Assembly (NCBI GenBank): GCA_029990205.1
Contig: JAPEKQ010000015.1
Span: 1 to 60,845 of the forward strand
From: a bacterium
Lineage (GTDB): Bacteria; Joyebacterota; Joyebacteria; Joyebacterales; Joyebacteraceae
Length of the DNA stretch: 60,845 nucleotides
Direction of reading: 5' to 3'
Shown piece by piece: positions 20,963 through 30,280 of this stretch. The translations under genes were made by a program, and so were the position numbers. The notes beneath the pieces were generated by a model that was not told where the DNA came from, searched no databases, and was given only the letters and a program-made list of their open reading frames with translations. Every line of letters starts with the position of its first letter. Within the stretch, counting starts at the first letter, position 1.

Positions 20963-23215
20963 CTACTCCACGCCGTCTTTCGTGTCTTCGGGGATCGGGT
21001 GGCGCGTCCTCGAATCCTCGTACTGCTCCGTCTGGACCGGGGCCGGCTTCTCCTCGGTGTACGAGACCGAACTCGTCTCCGGCATGCCGTAGGCGTCAGC
21101 GTGGATGTACTTCCCGCGCTCCGTGATTGGTTTGTCCTCCTCGACCGGGATACGATTCGCGTTCGCGAAGGCATCCTGCCTGACACCGGTGACCATCCAC
21201 GAGACCTTCATGCCGGGCTCACCACCCGCGATCGAGAAGGTGTTCCCTGAGATCTCACCGGAGACGTAGAGGTTCGGTCCGGGCGCACCGATTGCGGTGA
21301 GCTGGTAGCGGAAGTCGCGGTTGAGAGCCTCGAACCAGTCCGGCATTTCGACCGTTGCCGCACCGCTCGCATCCAGCGTGACATTGCCGTTGTAGATGTT
21401 CATCATGTCCGGACTCTCGACGAACGAGTGGTAGAGGTACTTGTTCGCGGGGTCAAGCGGGTGATCGATCTTGAACGACCCGCCGCCCTTCGACAGCGTT
21501 CCGGTCACGCTCGCGTTGCCGGAGAAGTATCCGGCGTAGTTCGTTCCACCGCTGGCGTACCCGTAGACGGCGTAGTTGGTGCCGGTGCCGTAGGCGTATC
21601 CGCGGATGCCGTAGTTGTAGCCGGAGCCACCGGATGCGACACCGTATACGCCGTAGTACGAACTGCTGCCGGTCGGGTAGACGATGCCCTGGACGCCGCG
21701 GTACCCACCCTCGAACAAACCGCCGATGCCGTAGTAGTCGACCGGCGTTGACTCGCCGTAGACGGCTACGCCGTCGCTGCCCGTGCCAAGGTACTCCGCG
21801 TGGACGACATGGGTGGAGCTGCTTGTGTAGTCGCTTGAGAAGTCGCCCGCCCGCAGCGTGTTGCTGTCGACATCGATCGTGCCGTCGACTGCGACGTCAC
21901 CGTATATGTCCGTGTCGCCGTTCGTGTGGATGCGGAACTGGAAGTCGTTGTGTCCGGTCTCGCACTCAAGGAACTGCCCGTCAGGCACGGAGCCTGTCGG
22001 GACCATCAGCTGCAGAACATCATTATCGGTGCCGATACTCATCGACCGCTCGAAGTTAACGGTTCGAGCGGCCGAGTATGCGTAGCTCGTGACGGCCTCG
22101 AGAGCCTGCCCGGTCGACGTCTCCTCGATGGTAAGGCGCGACCAGGGAGAGGTGGTGCCGATGCCGACATACGTACCGTTGTCGTAGATGTTCGAGTCGC
22201 CGATCATCGTCGCGGTTGTGAACTTCGGGACGTACCCGGCCGTGCCGGCACCGCCGATGGTGCCCGCCGCCGGCTGCCACGTGCCGACGCCGCTCGCGTC
22301 GCATGTGAGAACCTCGCCCGCGGCCGCGCCCGTAGGCATCACGAAGCCAGCGACGTATGCGCTGTTGGGCGTATAGAGACCCCACCAGTTGCCGCCGGCG
22401 TCCCTGTAGCCGAGGGAACCCCATATGTCGCCAAAGACCGACCCGCCGAGAACGCCACCCGTGAGTTCGTAGTCTCCGTACGTATAGCCGGCGACTCCAA
22501 ATGTGTAGCTGTCGCCCCAGTGGTTGTAGCCTGTGACGGCGTTGTTCGTCCCCCAGACACTGTGGTCGGTGCCGTCGTTGCGGACGTTCCTCGAGCGATA
22601 GCCGTAGAGGGCCGAACGCCCGTCCTCGTCGGCGTCGACCTCATAGAGCTCGCTGTAGGTCGTGTAGGGTCCGGGTGACGTGACGTGCAGCTTCGTGAAC
22701 GCGGCCCGGTCCGGCGCTGCAGCCGAAGCTTCGCCGTCTTTCTTCTCGGCTCGGACCATGGCCGGAAGGGTCCCGATCCCAACGCTTCCATCGATACGGT
22801 AGATGTCACTCCCCGAGGTCAACCAGTCGTCGTCAGCCACGTCGGCGTACCGCGCCCGGAGCGCGTACGGCGACGACGCGAGCTGCGTTCGAGGGGCGAG
22901 CTCAGGGTCGGCAGCGATCTGCACTCCGAGCCAGTACTGGACATCGAAAGGCAGCGCAAGCGGGTTGACCGAGCCGAGGATGACGTTGAAGATCCCGTCC
23001 TCGACCGGGATGGTCTGTGTCTCGAGCCAGAGCGCTGCGCCCCCGGTCTCGAGGGCGTAGATCCTGAACGTCAGGTCGTAGGGCCCGTCCGGAACGACGT
23101 TTCCGACGGCATCCCGCAGGACACCCTGGTAGCTCATGGTCTCAGGAACTGCGGCCGCGGTCTGACAGAGCAGCAGGGCCGCGATCAACGTGACAGCACT
23201 AATCAGCTTGCTCAT
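20963..23215 (-). CDS. Large exported tail-fibre-like repeat protein
   Basis: This is a 750-residue exported protein. After the signal peptide (ending TAAA) comes VPETMSYQGVLRDAVGN, the opening of a domain found at the front of many surface proteins in this kind of lineage (about residues 23-130). The centre holds Tyr/Gly-rich repeats of the YGVYGVASGG / YGIRGYAYGTG kind (about residues 490-570), reminiscent of trimeric fibre stalks. A globular region follows (FKIDHPLDPANKYLYHSF to the end) resembling tail-fibre or peptidase-associated trimer ends. The C-terminus is acidic and has neither of the two sorting tails. It lies 88 bp behind the FlgD-tail protein at 23304 on the same strand and probably shares its promoter. 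The likely role is a surface filament or adhesin. Confidence 0.65.
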   Translation of the reverse strand: MSKLISAVTLIAALLLCQTAAAVPETMSYQGVLRDAVGNVVPDGPYDLTFRIYALETGGAALWLETQTIPVEDGIFNVILGSVNPLALPFDVQYWLGVQIAADPELAPRTQLASSPYALRARYADVADDDWLTSGSDIYRIDGSVGIGTLPAMVRAEKKDGEASAAAPDRAAFTKLHVTSPGPYTTYSELYEVDADEDGRSALYGYRSRNVRNDGTDHSVWGTNNAVTGYNHWGDSYTFGVAGYTYGDYELTGGVLGGSVFGDIWGSLGYRDAGGNWWGLYTPNSAYVAGFVMPTGAAAGEVLTCDASGVGTWQPAAGTIGGAGTAGYVPKFTTATMIGDSNIYDNGTYVGIGTTSPWSRLTIEETSTGQALEAVTSYAYSAARTVNFERSMSIGTDNDVLQLMVPTGSVPDGQFLECETGHNDFQFRIHTNGDTDIYGDVAVDGTIDVDSNTLRAGDFSSDYTSSSTHVVHAEYLGTGSDGVAVYGESTPVDYYGIGGLFEGGYRGVQGIVYPTGSSSYYGVYGVASGGSGYNYGIRGYAYGTGTNYAVYGYASGGTNYAGYFSGNASVTGTLSKGGGSFKIDHPLDPANKYLYHSFVESPDMMNIYNGNVTLDASGAATVEMPDWFEALNRDFRYQLTAIGAPGPNLYVSGEISGNTFSIAGGEPGMKVSWMVTGVRQDAFANANRIPVEEDKPITERGKYIHADAYGMPETSSVSYTEEKPAPVQTEQYEDSRTRHPIPEDTKDGVE

Positions 23216-23303
23216 GGTTCACTCTCCGTTTCTGGTCGGTCGCAGAACCTCGAATGTCCACGTACCGCTCGGGAGACTCCGCGGGCCGACGTGCCGGTGC
23301 CTG

Positions 23304-23825
23304 TCACTTCAGCAGGACGAGCCTCGTCGTTGCAGCGAAGTCGCCGGTGGTCATCCGGCAGAAGTAGACGCCGCTTGCCAGGCCGGAGCCGTTCACGACG
23401 GCTCGATGGACACCAGCTTCGAGTTCGCGATCGACGAGCGTCCTGACCTCCTGCCCCTTGATGTTGTAGAGCGTCAGGCTTACTCGGGCGGTCTCGCGGA
23501 CGCCGAACTCGATCGTCGCGACCGGGTTGAAGGGATTCGGGAAGCTCCGGCCGAGGTAGTTGCGGTTGACGAACGGGTCGTCGTCGACCTCCGTGAGGAT
23601 CCACCCCGGCTGATACCAGAAGCCGATCTCGTGAATGGTGGAGGGGCCGCTCACGACGCCGACCGCCGACTGGCCGATGGTCCCGATGAGTGTGTGGCTC
23701 GCGCCGCTCGCCTCGCTGCCGCCGTTCGCAAGAACGCTCTGGGTGACCGACGGGGCACACAGAGCGTCAGCGAGCGGGAGCACAACGAAGACGACGGCGA
23801 GAAGCATGACAGGTCCCCGCTTCAT
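23304..23825 (-). CDS. Small exported protein made mostly of a FlgD-like sorting domain
   Basis: The product has 173 residues with AAGGAGG before the ATG. The signal peptide ends near ALCA. A short segment (TQSVLANGGSEASGASHTL to EIGFWYQPGW) with GQSAVG resembles the stub preceding many Por-type tails. The rest is a FlgD-like Ig domain: FPNPFNPVATIEF, YNIKGQEVRTL, LASGVYFC, ending TTRLVLLK. With no other domain it may be an adaptor or the anchor subunit for the fibre-like protein encoded next. A strong minus-strand promoter lies 136 bp upstream. Confidence 0.8.
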   Translation of the reverse strand: MKRGPVMLLAVVFVVLPLADALCAPSVTQSVLANGGSEASGASHTLIGTIGQSAVGVVSGPSTIHEIGFWYQPGWILTEVDDDPFVNRNYLGRSFPNPFNPVATIEFGVRETARVSLTLYNIKGQEVRTLVDRELEAGVHRAVVNGSGLASGVYFCRMTTGDFAATTRLVLLK

Positions 23826-23960
23826 ACCGACCTCCTTGTGCAGGTTGGCTGTCCGGCAGCGGCGGAGCAGGGTGGGGTAGGGGGGTACGATGGAGCGGTA
23901 GCGTGGATTGCCGTTGTCGTGACAGACTGAGAATCAGTCAGATAAACCGACAACGAGCGG

Positions 23961-23989
23961 ATGCTACCATATTTAGTGGAGAGAGTCAA
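23961..23989 (-). promoter_or_regulatory. Promoter of the 23304-20963 pair
   Basis: On the minus strand TTGACT (23984-23989), a 17-bp spacer and TAGCAT (23961-23966). It lies just outside the stop of the nuclease gene at 24006. Confidence 0.65.
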
Positions 23990-24005
23990 GCATGTTGTTA
24001 GCTAC

Positions 24006-25028
24006 TCAGGTAGCCTTGGACTTATGGCGGATGTAACTCAGGACGAGTCTGGTCCGGTCGGCAAGGACCCTGGGGTCCTGGGGGGGAGGCCCGTGGAGTG
24101 CCGCCACTGCGCGCCGGCCCGCAGTCTTCGGGTGGAAGGAGCCGGCCTCTGGCTCGATGTGCCGGTTGCTCTGGCCGCTCGCCACGAGCAGGACTCGCGG
24201 CTCGATGAGGGCTCCCCTCTCGAAGAGGTACTCGATCTCGTTTTCAGCGTCGGGGAGCCTGCAGTCTCCCGCCGCGAACCGGTCGGCGAATCGCTGGTGC
24301 TCCGCGAACCGGCGGCACGTGCCGACGGCATCGCGGAGACGCGCGGCCTCTTCAAAGCGTTGGGCCGTTGCAGCGCGTTCCTGTGCCTCGGTGAGCCACG
24401 CGACGACGATCTCAGCGTTCCCGCGGAGGAAGCTCCGAGTTCGCGCCACACGTTGCGCGTAGTCAGACGTCCCGACCTTCCCGCGGCATGGCCCTGAGCA
24501 CTGGCCGAGGTCATACTCCAGACATTTTCGAGTCGGCGCGGACTCGCGGCACGTGCGGGTGCCGAGCACCTCGTGCAGGATATCCCGAAGCAGGCGGGCG
24601 AAGTGCTTGTCCTTGAACGGACCGAACACCTCCCGTGTCGCGAAGTCGGGGTCGTGGTCGACGATCAGCAGCGCTGGGAACTCATCGACCGTGATCTCCA
24701 GGTAGCGGTTCTCCTCGATCTCCCGCTGTCGCGTGTTGAGCGGCGGGAGGTGTTCCTTGATGAGGACGTCCTCCAGCAGAAGCGCGAGCAGTTCGGAGCG
24801 CGTCTGCCACCAGGCGAAGCTCCGGACGCTGGTGACGAGCTGACCGATGTGGGAGTCACCCGTGAGCGGGTCCTGTCGGAAGTAGCTCAGGACACGCTGT
24901 TGCAGATTGGTGGACTTGCCGATGTACTGCACCCGCCCGCGCGCATCGAGGAACGCGTACACGCCCGGAGCGCACGGGACGGTCTCCCGGACCTCGGCCG
25001 CCAGTTCCCTGCGATGATCGTTGCTCAT
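24006..25028 (-). CDS. GIY-YIG nuclease, UvrC N-terminal half / Cho-like
   Basis: This is a 340-residue UvrC-related endonuclease for DNA damage incision. The ATG overlaps the stop of the upstream phosphoesterase gene by 4 bases. Residues about 15-95 are the GIY-YIG domain (GVYAFLD, VQYIGKSTNLQQRV, with an Arg and later Glu as expected catalytic residues). Residues about 180-215 match the UvrC Cys segment (CLEYDLGQCSGPC). A UVR-like helix pair follows (QRFEEAARLRDAV). The RNase-H-like and HhH C-terminal half of UvrC is missing, so it makes at most the 3' incision, like E. coli Cho. It is the last gene of a three-gene operon with nucleotidase and Mre11-like genes. Confidence 0.85.
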   Translation of the reverse strand: MSNDHRRELAAEVRETVPCAPGVYAFLDARGRVQYIGKSTNLQQRVLSYFRQDPLTGDSHIGQLVTSVRSFAWWQTRSELLALLLEDVLIKEHLPPLNTRQREIEENRYLEITVDEFPALLIVDHDPDFATREVFGPFKDKHFARLLRDILHEVLGTRTCRESAPTRKCLEYDLGQCSGPCRGKVGTSDYAQRVARTRSFLRGNAEIVVAWLTEAQERAATAQRFEEAARLRDAVGTCRRFAEHQRFADRFAAGDCRLPDAENEIEYLFERGALIEPRVLLVASGQSNRHIEPEAGSFHPKTAGRRAVAALHGPPPQDPRVLADRTRLVLSYIRHKSKAT

Positions 25029-26083
25029 CGTGTGGACCTCCGGCGGCCGCGAGCGAAGAAGCCGGAGCTGAACTGGACATTGACCGTGGGAGGAAGGCAC
25101 TCCGCGAGTCGGGCGGCGCGCAACTCGCGGCGCAGCGCGGGGGAGACGTCCCCCGACGATGTGAACCGCACGATCGCGTCGGCCGGGACATCGCGCGCCA
25201 CCCCGCTGAGGAACCTGGTGACACCGGCCGGCGGAAGTTCGCCCGGAATCTCAACCGTCACCATCGGGCGCGCGGGGAGCGGCACGAACGCGGTACGCGC
25301 CAGCCCCCACTCGTCTTCTGACGATGGTTCAAAGACGAGATGGCAGTAGCCCTTGGTCTCCTCGGCCTCGGCGAAAGACGTTCTCTCTGTGGAGCCGGGG
25401 TAGACCACCGGCATCGGTCGGCTTCCGTCGCGCTCGATCTCCATGATCTGGTGTCGGTGGATGTGACCAGTCAGGATCGCATCGCACGACGTCGGAAGGT
25501 CTCGTCGCCGGATGACATCGTGACCGCCTCGAAAGGTGTATCCGGTTGGCCCGACGCTGGCGCCCTCGACCGTCTGATGCATGCAGAGCAGTCTGATGTC
25601 GGCCTCTGCGTCGTCGAGGCCGGTGGCTCCAACGAGCTCACCGAAGTCAGCACGCACGTTCCTCCGGACGCTGGGGAACCCGCCGAGCGCCACGCGCGCG
25701 CCGCCGATTCCGAACTCGAGTGTCTTCGGCGCGTCGAACACGTGGATGTTCGGGTGTTGGAGGAAGAGCGACGTCGGCAGACGCGAGCGTTCGTGGTTCC
25801 CGGGGACGATGACGAGCGGGATGCCGTGGTCGGCGAACTCGAGGAGCTTGCCGTAGACCATGTCCACGATCGACCCGGGGATCTTCGAGCGGAAGAACAG
25901 ATCGCCGCCATGGAGCACGAGGTCAACCTGCTGCTCCACGGCGGCGTTCAGGACGCGCTGGAAGTTCGAGAGGAAGTCCAGACCCCGGCGGCGCCGCTCG
26001 ATCCTCGGGCGCACCGGCAGGTCGAAGCCGAGATGCGTGTCGGCCAGGAACAGGAGTTCGAAGCTTGATGGCGAAGTTCCCAC
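25025..26083 (-). CDS. Mre11/SbcD-type metallophosphoesterase (DNA exonuclease family)
   Basis: The 352-residue product shows all metal-binding motifs of calcineurin-like DNA repair nucleases: LADTHLG, HGGDLFF, VPGNHERS, and TGHIHRHQ. A GTG start has GGGAGC upstream. The C-terminal about 80 residues are a small capping domain. No sbcC/rad50 ATPase gene is in the window, so whether it acts as SbcD or as a stand-alone nuclease is open. The 4-base overlap with the GIY-YIG gene and the 43-bp gap from the nucleotidase gene indicate one operon. Confidence 0.85.
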   Translation of the reverse strand: MGTSPSSFELLFLADTHLGFDLPVRPRIERRRRGLDFLSNFQRVLNAAVEQQVDLVLHGGDLFFRSKIPGSIVDMVYGKLLEFADHGIPLVIVPGNHERSRLPTSLFLQHPNIHVFDAPKTLEFGIGGARVALGGFPSVRRNVRADFGELVGATGLDDAEADIRLLCMHQTVEGASVGPTGYTFRGGHDVIRRRDLPTSCDAILTGHIHRHQIMEIERDGSRPMPVVYPGSTERTSFAEAEETKGYCHLVFEPSSEDEWGLARTAFVPLPARPMVTVEIPGELPPAGVTRFLSGVARDVPADAIVRFTSSGDVSPALRRELRAARLAECLPPTVNVQFSSGFFARGRRRSTR

Positions 26084-26126
26084 GCTGCTCCCGTCCTCGG
26101 TGCTCGCTCCGCTTCGTGGCGCGCGA

Positions 26127-27764
26127 CTACATCCCCTCGACCTTGATTCGTCCGTCCGGCGGCTCCGGGTTGAGCACGCCCTCGTTGCTCACGATCTCCT
26201 CGAGGATCGAGTAGAACGTGGAGTAGGTGTTCTCCATGTCCCGCCCGTATCTGCCGAACCAGAAGTAGCCATCTCCGCCCTTGTTGACGATGAAGCTGTT
26301 GCTGAGAACGCGATACGCGCGCTCAGGGTCGACGGCTTCCCAGGTCCCGTCGGCTCCGGCGATCTGGATGTCGGTCACATGCTCGCCGGGAACCATCACG
26401 GTCCACTTGCCGGAATCATCCTGCCCGATCTCCTGTGGCGCGCGCCACATCTCGATCGTGTAGCGGAGACCCGACGCGTGGAGCAGTCCTCCCTCGCCGA
26501 AGTTCGCCGCGCTGCGCTCGAGAATCTCCTTCAGGTGGCGTCCGTCGAGGGTGAGCATGATGGCGTCGTTTCTGAACTCGTCGATCGAGCGGAGCATGAC
26601 GTCGGTCACGGGGCCGGGCTCGTAGACCTTCTTGCCGCGAAACGCGCCGGCGTTGTTCATTACAATGTCGACGCCGAACTTGTCACGCATCCGATCGTTC
26701 ACGAGGTTGGCCACGGTCGATTCGCCGCCGCGGACGGCGCTGGAGGAGAGATCCCACGCGACCTCGGTCTGGCCCAGAACGATCGCCTCCGGAAGCGAGT
26801 CCCTGAAGACCGTCAGCCTTTCGTCGATGTCGGCAGCCGCCGCGATGGTCGCGTCGATCGGCAGCATCTGGTAACGGACGCTGTGCACGTCCATCTGTCC
26901 TGCGGGATCGGTCTCGAGGTCGATGCGCATGAGATGCGTGCCGCCGTATCCGCCGGGGACGACGAAGGTCCCGCCGATGCGGATGACATCCTCGACGTAG
27001 CTGTGCGAGTGACCGCCGAAGATGATATCGATGCCAGGGATCTCGCGAGCGATCTGAACGTCCTCCTCCAGACCGATGTGCGTGAGCGCGACGACGACCT
27101 GCGCGCCGCTCTCGCGGAGTTCGCGGACGGCCTGAAGAGCCGCATACGCATTGAGGCCGGTCAGTTCGACGTCGGCGGGACTCGAGAGATAGGGGAGTCC
27201 CTCCGTGATGAGCGAGAAGTACCCGACCCGGAGTCCGTCGTACTCCTTGATGAGGTACGGAACGCAGAGGCTGTCGAGGACCGTCCCCTCGACGGCGAGG
27301 TCGGAGCAGAGGAACTCGAAGTCCGCCGAGTTCAGTGCGTTGGCGAGCTGTTGCGGTCCCTTGTCGAACTCGTGGTTGCCGAAGTTGGAGATCTCCCACC
27401 CGGCGTCGGACATGAGACCGTAGATGGCTCGTCCCTTGAACGCGTGGAAGTACGTATCGGAGAGCGCGTCACCGGAGTAGACGACAGCCACCGTCCCGGG
27501 GTTCTCGTTCTCGATGTCGCGGATGAGCGTGGCGATGCGCGCGATGCCGCCGGTCGAGACGGCCTCCTCCTCACCGTCGCCGTCGGTGTCGATCATCGAG
27601 GTGTATGAGTCGAGCTGGCCGTGGAGGTCACCCATCCCGATGATGGTGAGTTCATGTCCCTCCGCGACGGGCTCGGTGGTCTCCACGGGGCATGAACACG
27701 ACGCGAGGAACAGTGACGAGAGTACCAGGCCTGCTGCTATGAAGGTGACGATCCTGATTCGCAT
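26127..27764 (-). CDS. 5'-nucleotidase / UDP-sugar hydrolase lipoprotein
   Basis: The enzyme removes phosphate from extracellular nucleotides so that nucleosides can be taken up. The ATG at 27764 has GGAGGCGGT upstream; the signal peptide ends in the lipobox LASC. The metallophosphoesterase half shows GMGDLHGQLDSY, YSGDALSDT, NFGNHEFDKG, THIGLEEDV and GGHSHSY. The C-terminal substrate-binding half (about residues 330-530) has NNAGAFRGKK and SNSFIVNKGGDGYFWF, which stack the nucleobase. The length of 545 residues is normal. It heads the operon with two DNA nucleases. With the secreted nuclease at 43506 and the acid phosphatase at 32639 it suggests use of external nucleic acid. Confidence 0.9.
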   Translation of the reverse strand: MRIRIVTFIAAGLVLSSLFLASCSCPVETTEPVAEGHELTIIGMGDLHGQLDSYTSMIDTDGDGEEEAVSTGGIARIATLIRDIENENPGTVAVVYSGDALSDTYFHAFKGRAIYGLMSDAGWEISNFGNHEFDKGPQQLANALNSADFEFLCSDLAVEGTVLDSLCVPYLIKEYDGLRVGYFSLITEGLPYLSSPADVELTGLNAYAALQAVRELRESGAQVVVALTHIGLEEDVQIAREIPGIDIIFGGHSHSYVEDVIRIGGTFVVPGGYGGTHLMRIDLETDPAGQMDVHSVRYQMLPIDATIAAAADIDERLTVFRDSLPEAIVLGQTEVAWDLSSSAVRGGESTVANLVNDRMRDKFGVDIVMNNAGAFRGKKVYEPGPVTDVMLRSIDEFRNDAIMLTLDGRHLKEILERSAANFGEGGLLHASGLRYTIEMWRAPQEIGQDDSGKWTVMVPGEHVTDIQIAGADGTWEAVDPERAYRVLSNSFIVNKGGDGYFWFGRYGRDMENTYSTFYSILEEIVSNEGVLNPEPPDGRIKVEGM

Positions 27765-27854
27765 ACCGCCTCCGTTTGTGGGCCGCCGCCAGCGTCCTTG
27801 TGGCTTCATCTGCCGAAGTGTACCACATCGCGGGCGGTGAGACACTCGGACGAC

Positions 27855-27907
27855 CGGGGCGTCGGAGTGAGCGGTCGGGGCGTCGGAGTGAGCGGTCGGG
27901 GCGTCGG
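27855..27907. repeat. 21-bp tandem repeat, about 2.5 copies
   Basis: The unit CGGGGCGTCGGAGTGAGCGGT occurs at 27855-27875 and 27876-27896 exactly, then partly from 27897. It is non-coding in the chosen gene models and lies upstream of the nucleotidase start and just beyond the amylase terminator. There are no spacers, so it is not CRISPR. Confidence 0.85.
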
Positions 27908-27917
27908 GGAGATGCAA

Positions 27918-27949
27918 AGAGGCCCCGGTCCGAGCGGACCGAGGCCTCT
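27918..27949 (-). terminator. Terminator of the amylase gene
   Basis: AGAGGCC-c-CGGTCC pairs with GGACCG-a-GGCCTCT (13 bp, one mismatch) around GAGC, 20 bp past the stop. Confidence 0.8.
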
Positions 27950-27969
27950 GTCGTGGACTCTGAACGTCC

Positions 27970-30225
27970 CTATCTTACGAGCATCAACTTCGCTGTCCGC
28001 GTCTCGCCGGCTGCCTCCAGACGCACGAAGTACATCCCCGCGCCGAGTTCGCGACCGTCGCGGTCCCTGCCGTCCCACGCGTCCTCATGCGGGCCCTCGG
28101 CCAGCACGCTGTCCCGAAGTGTGACCACCTCGCGCCCCGCGATGTTGTAGATGCCGAGCCTGACGTGCGTCTCAGCCGGCAGCGAGTAGCTGATGGTGGT
28201 CGACGGTCCAAAAGGGTTCGGGAAGCTCCGATCGAGATGCAGACCCGTCTGAACCGGCGGGTCTTCGGGCGGCTCCACAACGCTGTCGCTGTCGAACTCG
28301 TAGACCGCAGTCTGTCGTCCGTCAAGGGTCAGTCCGCTGAGCTGGTGCGAGGTCGAGACCGTGACGTCGAGCGTGTCGCTCGGGTCGAGCAGGTTGGTCA
28401 GCGTATGCTCGCCCGGCTCGAGGCTCGTGGCATCTCCGGTCAGCGTGATGCCGTTCTTCGTGCTGGACGACGTGTTGGTCATGCAGAGCACGGTTTGGAG
28501 ATCGTCGCTTCGCACGAACGCCATCACCTGGGAATCAGAGCTCTCGAGCGGGTCGTGGGTGCCGCGACGAAGGGCGGGAGAACCGCTCCGCACGTGGATG
28601 AGCTTCTTGTACCACTCGAGGAGCGAACCGGGGTCTGACTCCTCATCCGCGACGTTGTACGTCGTGTAATTGCTGTGGATGTAGTTCCACGGCGAGCCGG
28701 TGGTGAACCCGGCGTTGGTTCCGTCGGTCCACTGCATTGGTGTGCGGATGTTGAGATGGTCGCCGCTCCCGACCATCCCGATCTCCTCGCCGTAGTAGAG
28801 GAACGGTACACCGGGCAGCGTCAGATAGAGCCCCGCGGCCACCTTCGCCTTGCCCTCGCTCTCGCCGAGGTTCGTGAACACGCGGTCCTGGTCGTGATTC
28901 GTGAGGAACGTGGCGTACTGGAGATACGGGTACTGCATGTAGACCTGGTTCGCCTTGTCGGAAAGCCACCCGGGGTCGTTGTCGTTCGCCGCTCCCACGG
29001 TCGCGTACGAGAGATCGAACTCGAAGCAGAGGTCGAGCCGGTCGTTCGACACATACTGGATGACCGTGCTCGTGTTGGTCCACGCCTCGCCGACGGAGAG
29101 CATGTCCGGGGCGGTCGCCTTCACGTGCGCATTGTACTCCGCCCAGAAGTCCAGGGTGCCCTGAGTGCTCTGGAGCTGGTCGCCCTCTTCGATGATGTAG
29201 AGCACCGCGTCCAACCGGAACCCGTCGACACCGACCGTGTCAAGCCAGTAGTCCGCGATCTGGAACATCGAATCCTTCACCGCAGGCGTCTCGTAGTTGA
29301 GGTCGGGCATGCTGCTCGTGAAGAGACCGTAGTACCAGTTCGACGGCGAGTGCCAGTGCCATACCGTCTGTCCCCACGGTCCCGAGCCGCCCTGGTCGTA
29401 GCTCGACCAGCGGAAGTAGTCGCGGTATGCCGGGTCGTCGGCTGCGGAGGCAACGAACCACGGATGGTCGTTCGAGCAGTGGTTCATCACGTAGTCGATG
29501 ATGACCTTGATCCCGCGCGCGTGTGCCGCGGCGAGGAACGCCTCGAAGTCGGCCATCGTCCCGTAGTCGGGATTGATCGAACGGTAGTCGGTGCCGTCGT
29601 ACCCGTGATAGCTCGGCGAGTCCTGGATCGGCATCAGCCAGATGCCGGTGATCCCGAGGTCGGTGTCGGTCTGCGGGTCGCCGTCGTTGAGGTAGTCGAG
29701 CTTCTGTGTGAGACCCTGGAAGTCGCCGATCCCGTCGCCGTCGCTGTCGTAGAAGCTCCGCACGAAGATCTCGTAGAAGACGCAGTCGTTCCACCACGAC
29801 AGCTGCTCGGGGTCGTAGCTGCCGCCCGGCTCGAGGTTGTTGTACCAGACCGTGATGGTGTCGCCGTGTGATGGCACCGTGTAGTAGCGGTTGTTACCGA
29901 CGCCCGGGAACTCCTCGCTGCCGTCCCACTGACCGTTGATGCGGTACTTGTACTCGATCTGCTCGCCCTGGCTGAACCCGTCGAGCGTCACGGAGTAGAC
30001 CGTGTCGCCGTCGGCGTCAGCGAGCGGCGTGAGCGGGTCGGTGCCCCACCCGTTGAACGTGCCGGCGAGGTCGACCGAGTCGCTGTGCGGATCGAAGGCG
30101 CCCAGCTCGACCTGGTAGGACATCCGGACCTGAAACGTGATGTCGACGGCGTGTGCGGCCGTGGCCGTGATTCCCAGGGCGAGGAGCACGACGAGCGCGA
30201 ACACTCTCCTCCGGTGGCTTTCCAT
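27970..30225 (-). CDS. Secreted GH13 alpha-amylase family enzyme with FlgD-like C-terminal domain
   Basis: This 751-residue enzyme hydrolyses alpha-1,4-glucans outside the cell. The signal peptide ends AAHA. Residues about 25-120 form an early-set domain (VRMSYQVELGAF, DLAGTFNGWG) related to that of the GH53 enzyme. The GH13 barrel shows DYVMNHCSNDHPW, DGFRLDAVLY with the nucleophile Asp, SVGEAWT with the acid/base Glu, and LTNHDQDRV with the third Asp. A C-terminal beta-sandwich and a FlgD-like domain (FPNPFGPSTTI, GREVVTL, GAGMYFV) end in KLMLVR. Specificity (amylase, maltogenic or cyclodextrin type) cannot be set from sequence. It has an extended -10 promoter and a strong terminator. Confidence 0.93.
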   Translation of the reverse strand: MESHRRRVFALVVLLALGITATAAHAVDITFQVRMSYQVELGAFDPHSDSVDLAGTFNGWGTDPLTPLADADGDTVYSVTLDGFSQGEQIEYKYRINGQWDGSEEFPGVGNNRYYTVPSHGDTITVWYNNLEPGGSYDPEQLSWWNDCVFYEIFVRSFYDSDGDGIGDFQGLTQKLDYLNDGDPQTDTDLGITGIWLMPIQDSPSYHGYDGTDYRSINPDYGTMADFEAFLAAAHARGIKVIIDYVMNHCSNDHPWFVASAADDPAYRDYFRWSSYDQGGSGPWGQTVWHWHSPSNWYYGLFTSSMPDLNYETPAVKDSMFQIADYWLDTVGVDGFRLDAVLYIIEEGDQLQSTQGTLDFWAEYNAHVKATAPDMLSVGEAWTNTSTVIQYVSNDRLDLCFEFDLSYATVGAANDNDPGWLSDKANQVYMQYPYLQYATFLTNHDQDRVFTNLGESEGKAKVAAGLYLTLPGVPFLYYGEEIGMVGSGDHLNIRTPMQWTDGTNAGFTTGSPWNYIHSNYTTYNVADEESDPGSLLEWYKKLIHVRSGSPALRRGTHDPLESSDSQVMAFVRSDDLQTVLCMTNTSSSTKNGITLTGDATSLEPGEHTLTNLLDPSDTLDVTVSTSHQLSGLTLDGRQTAVYEFDSDSVVEPPEDPPVQTGLHLDRSFPNPFGPSTTISYSLPAETHVRLGIYNIAGREVVTLRDSVLAEGPHEDAWDGRDRDGRELGAGMYFVRLEAAGETRTAKLMLVR

Positions 30226-30280
30226 TCGTGTGAGTCGCTTTCCGAGCGGGAAATGTCGTGTGTGCGATGGGTTTCTACCT

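Noticed and set aside
27855-27907. CRISPR array
   Set aside because: The copies are directly adjacent with no spacers, and no cas gene is present.
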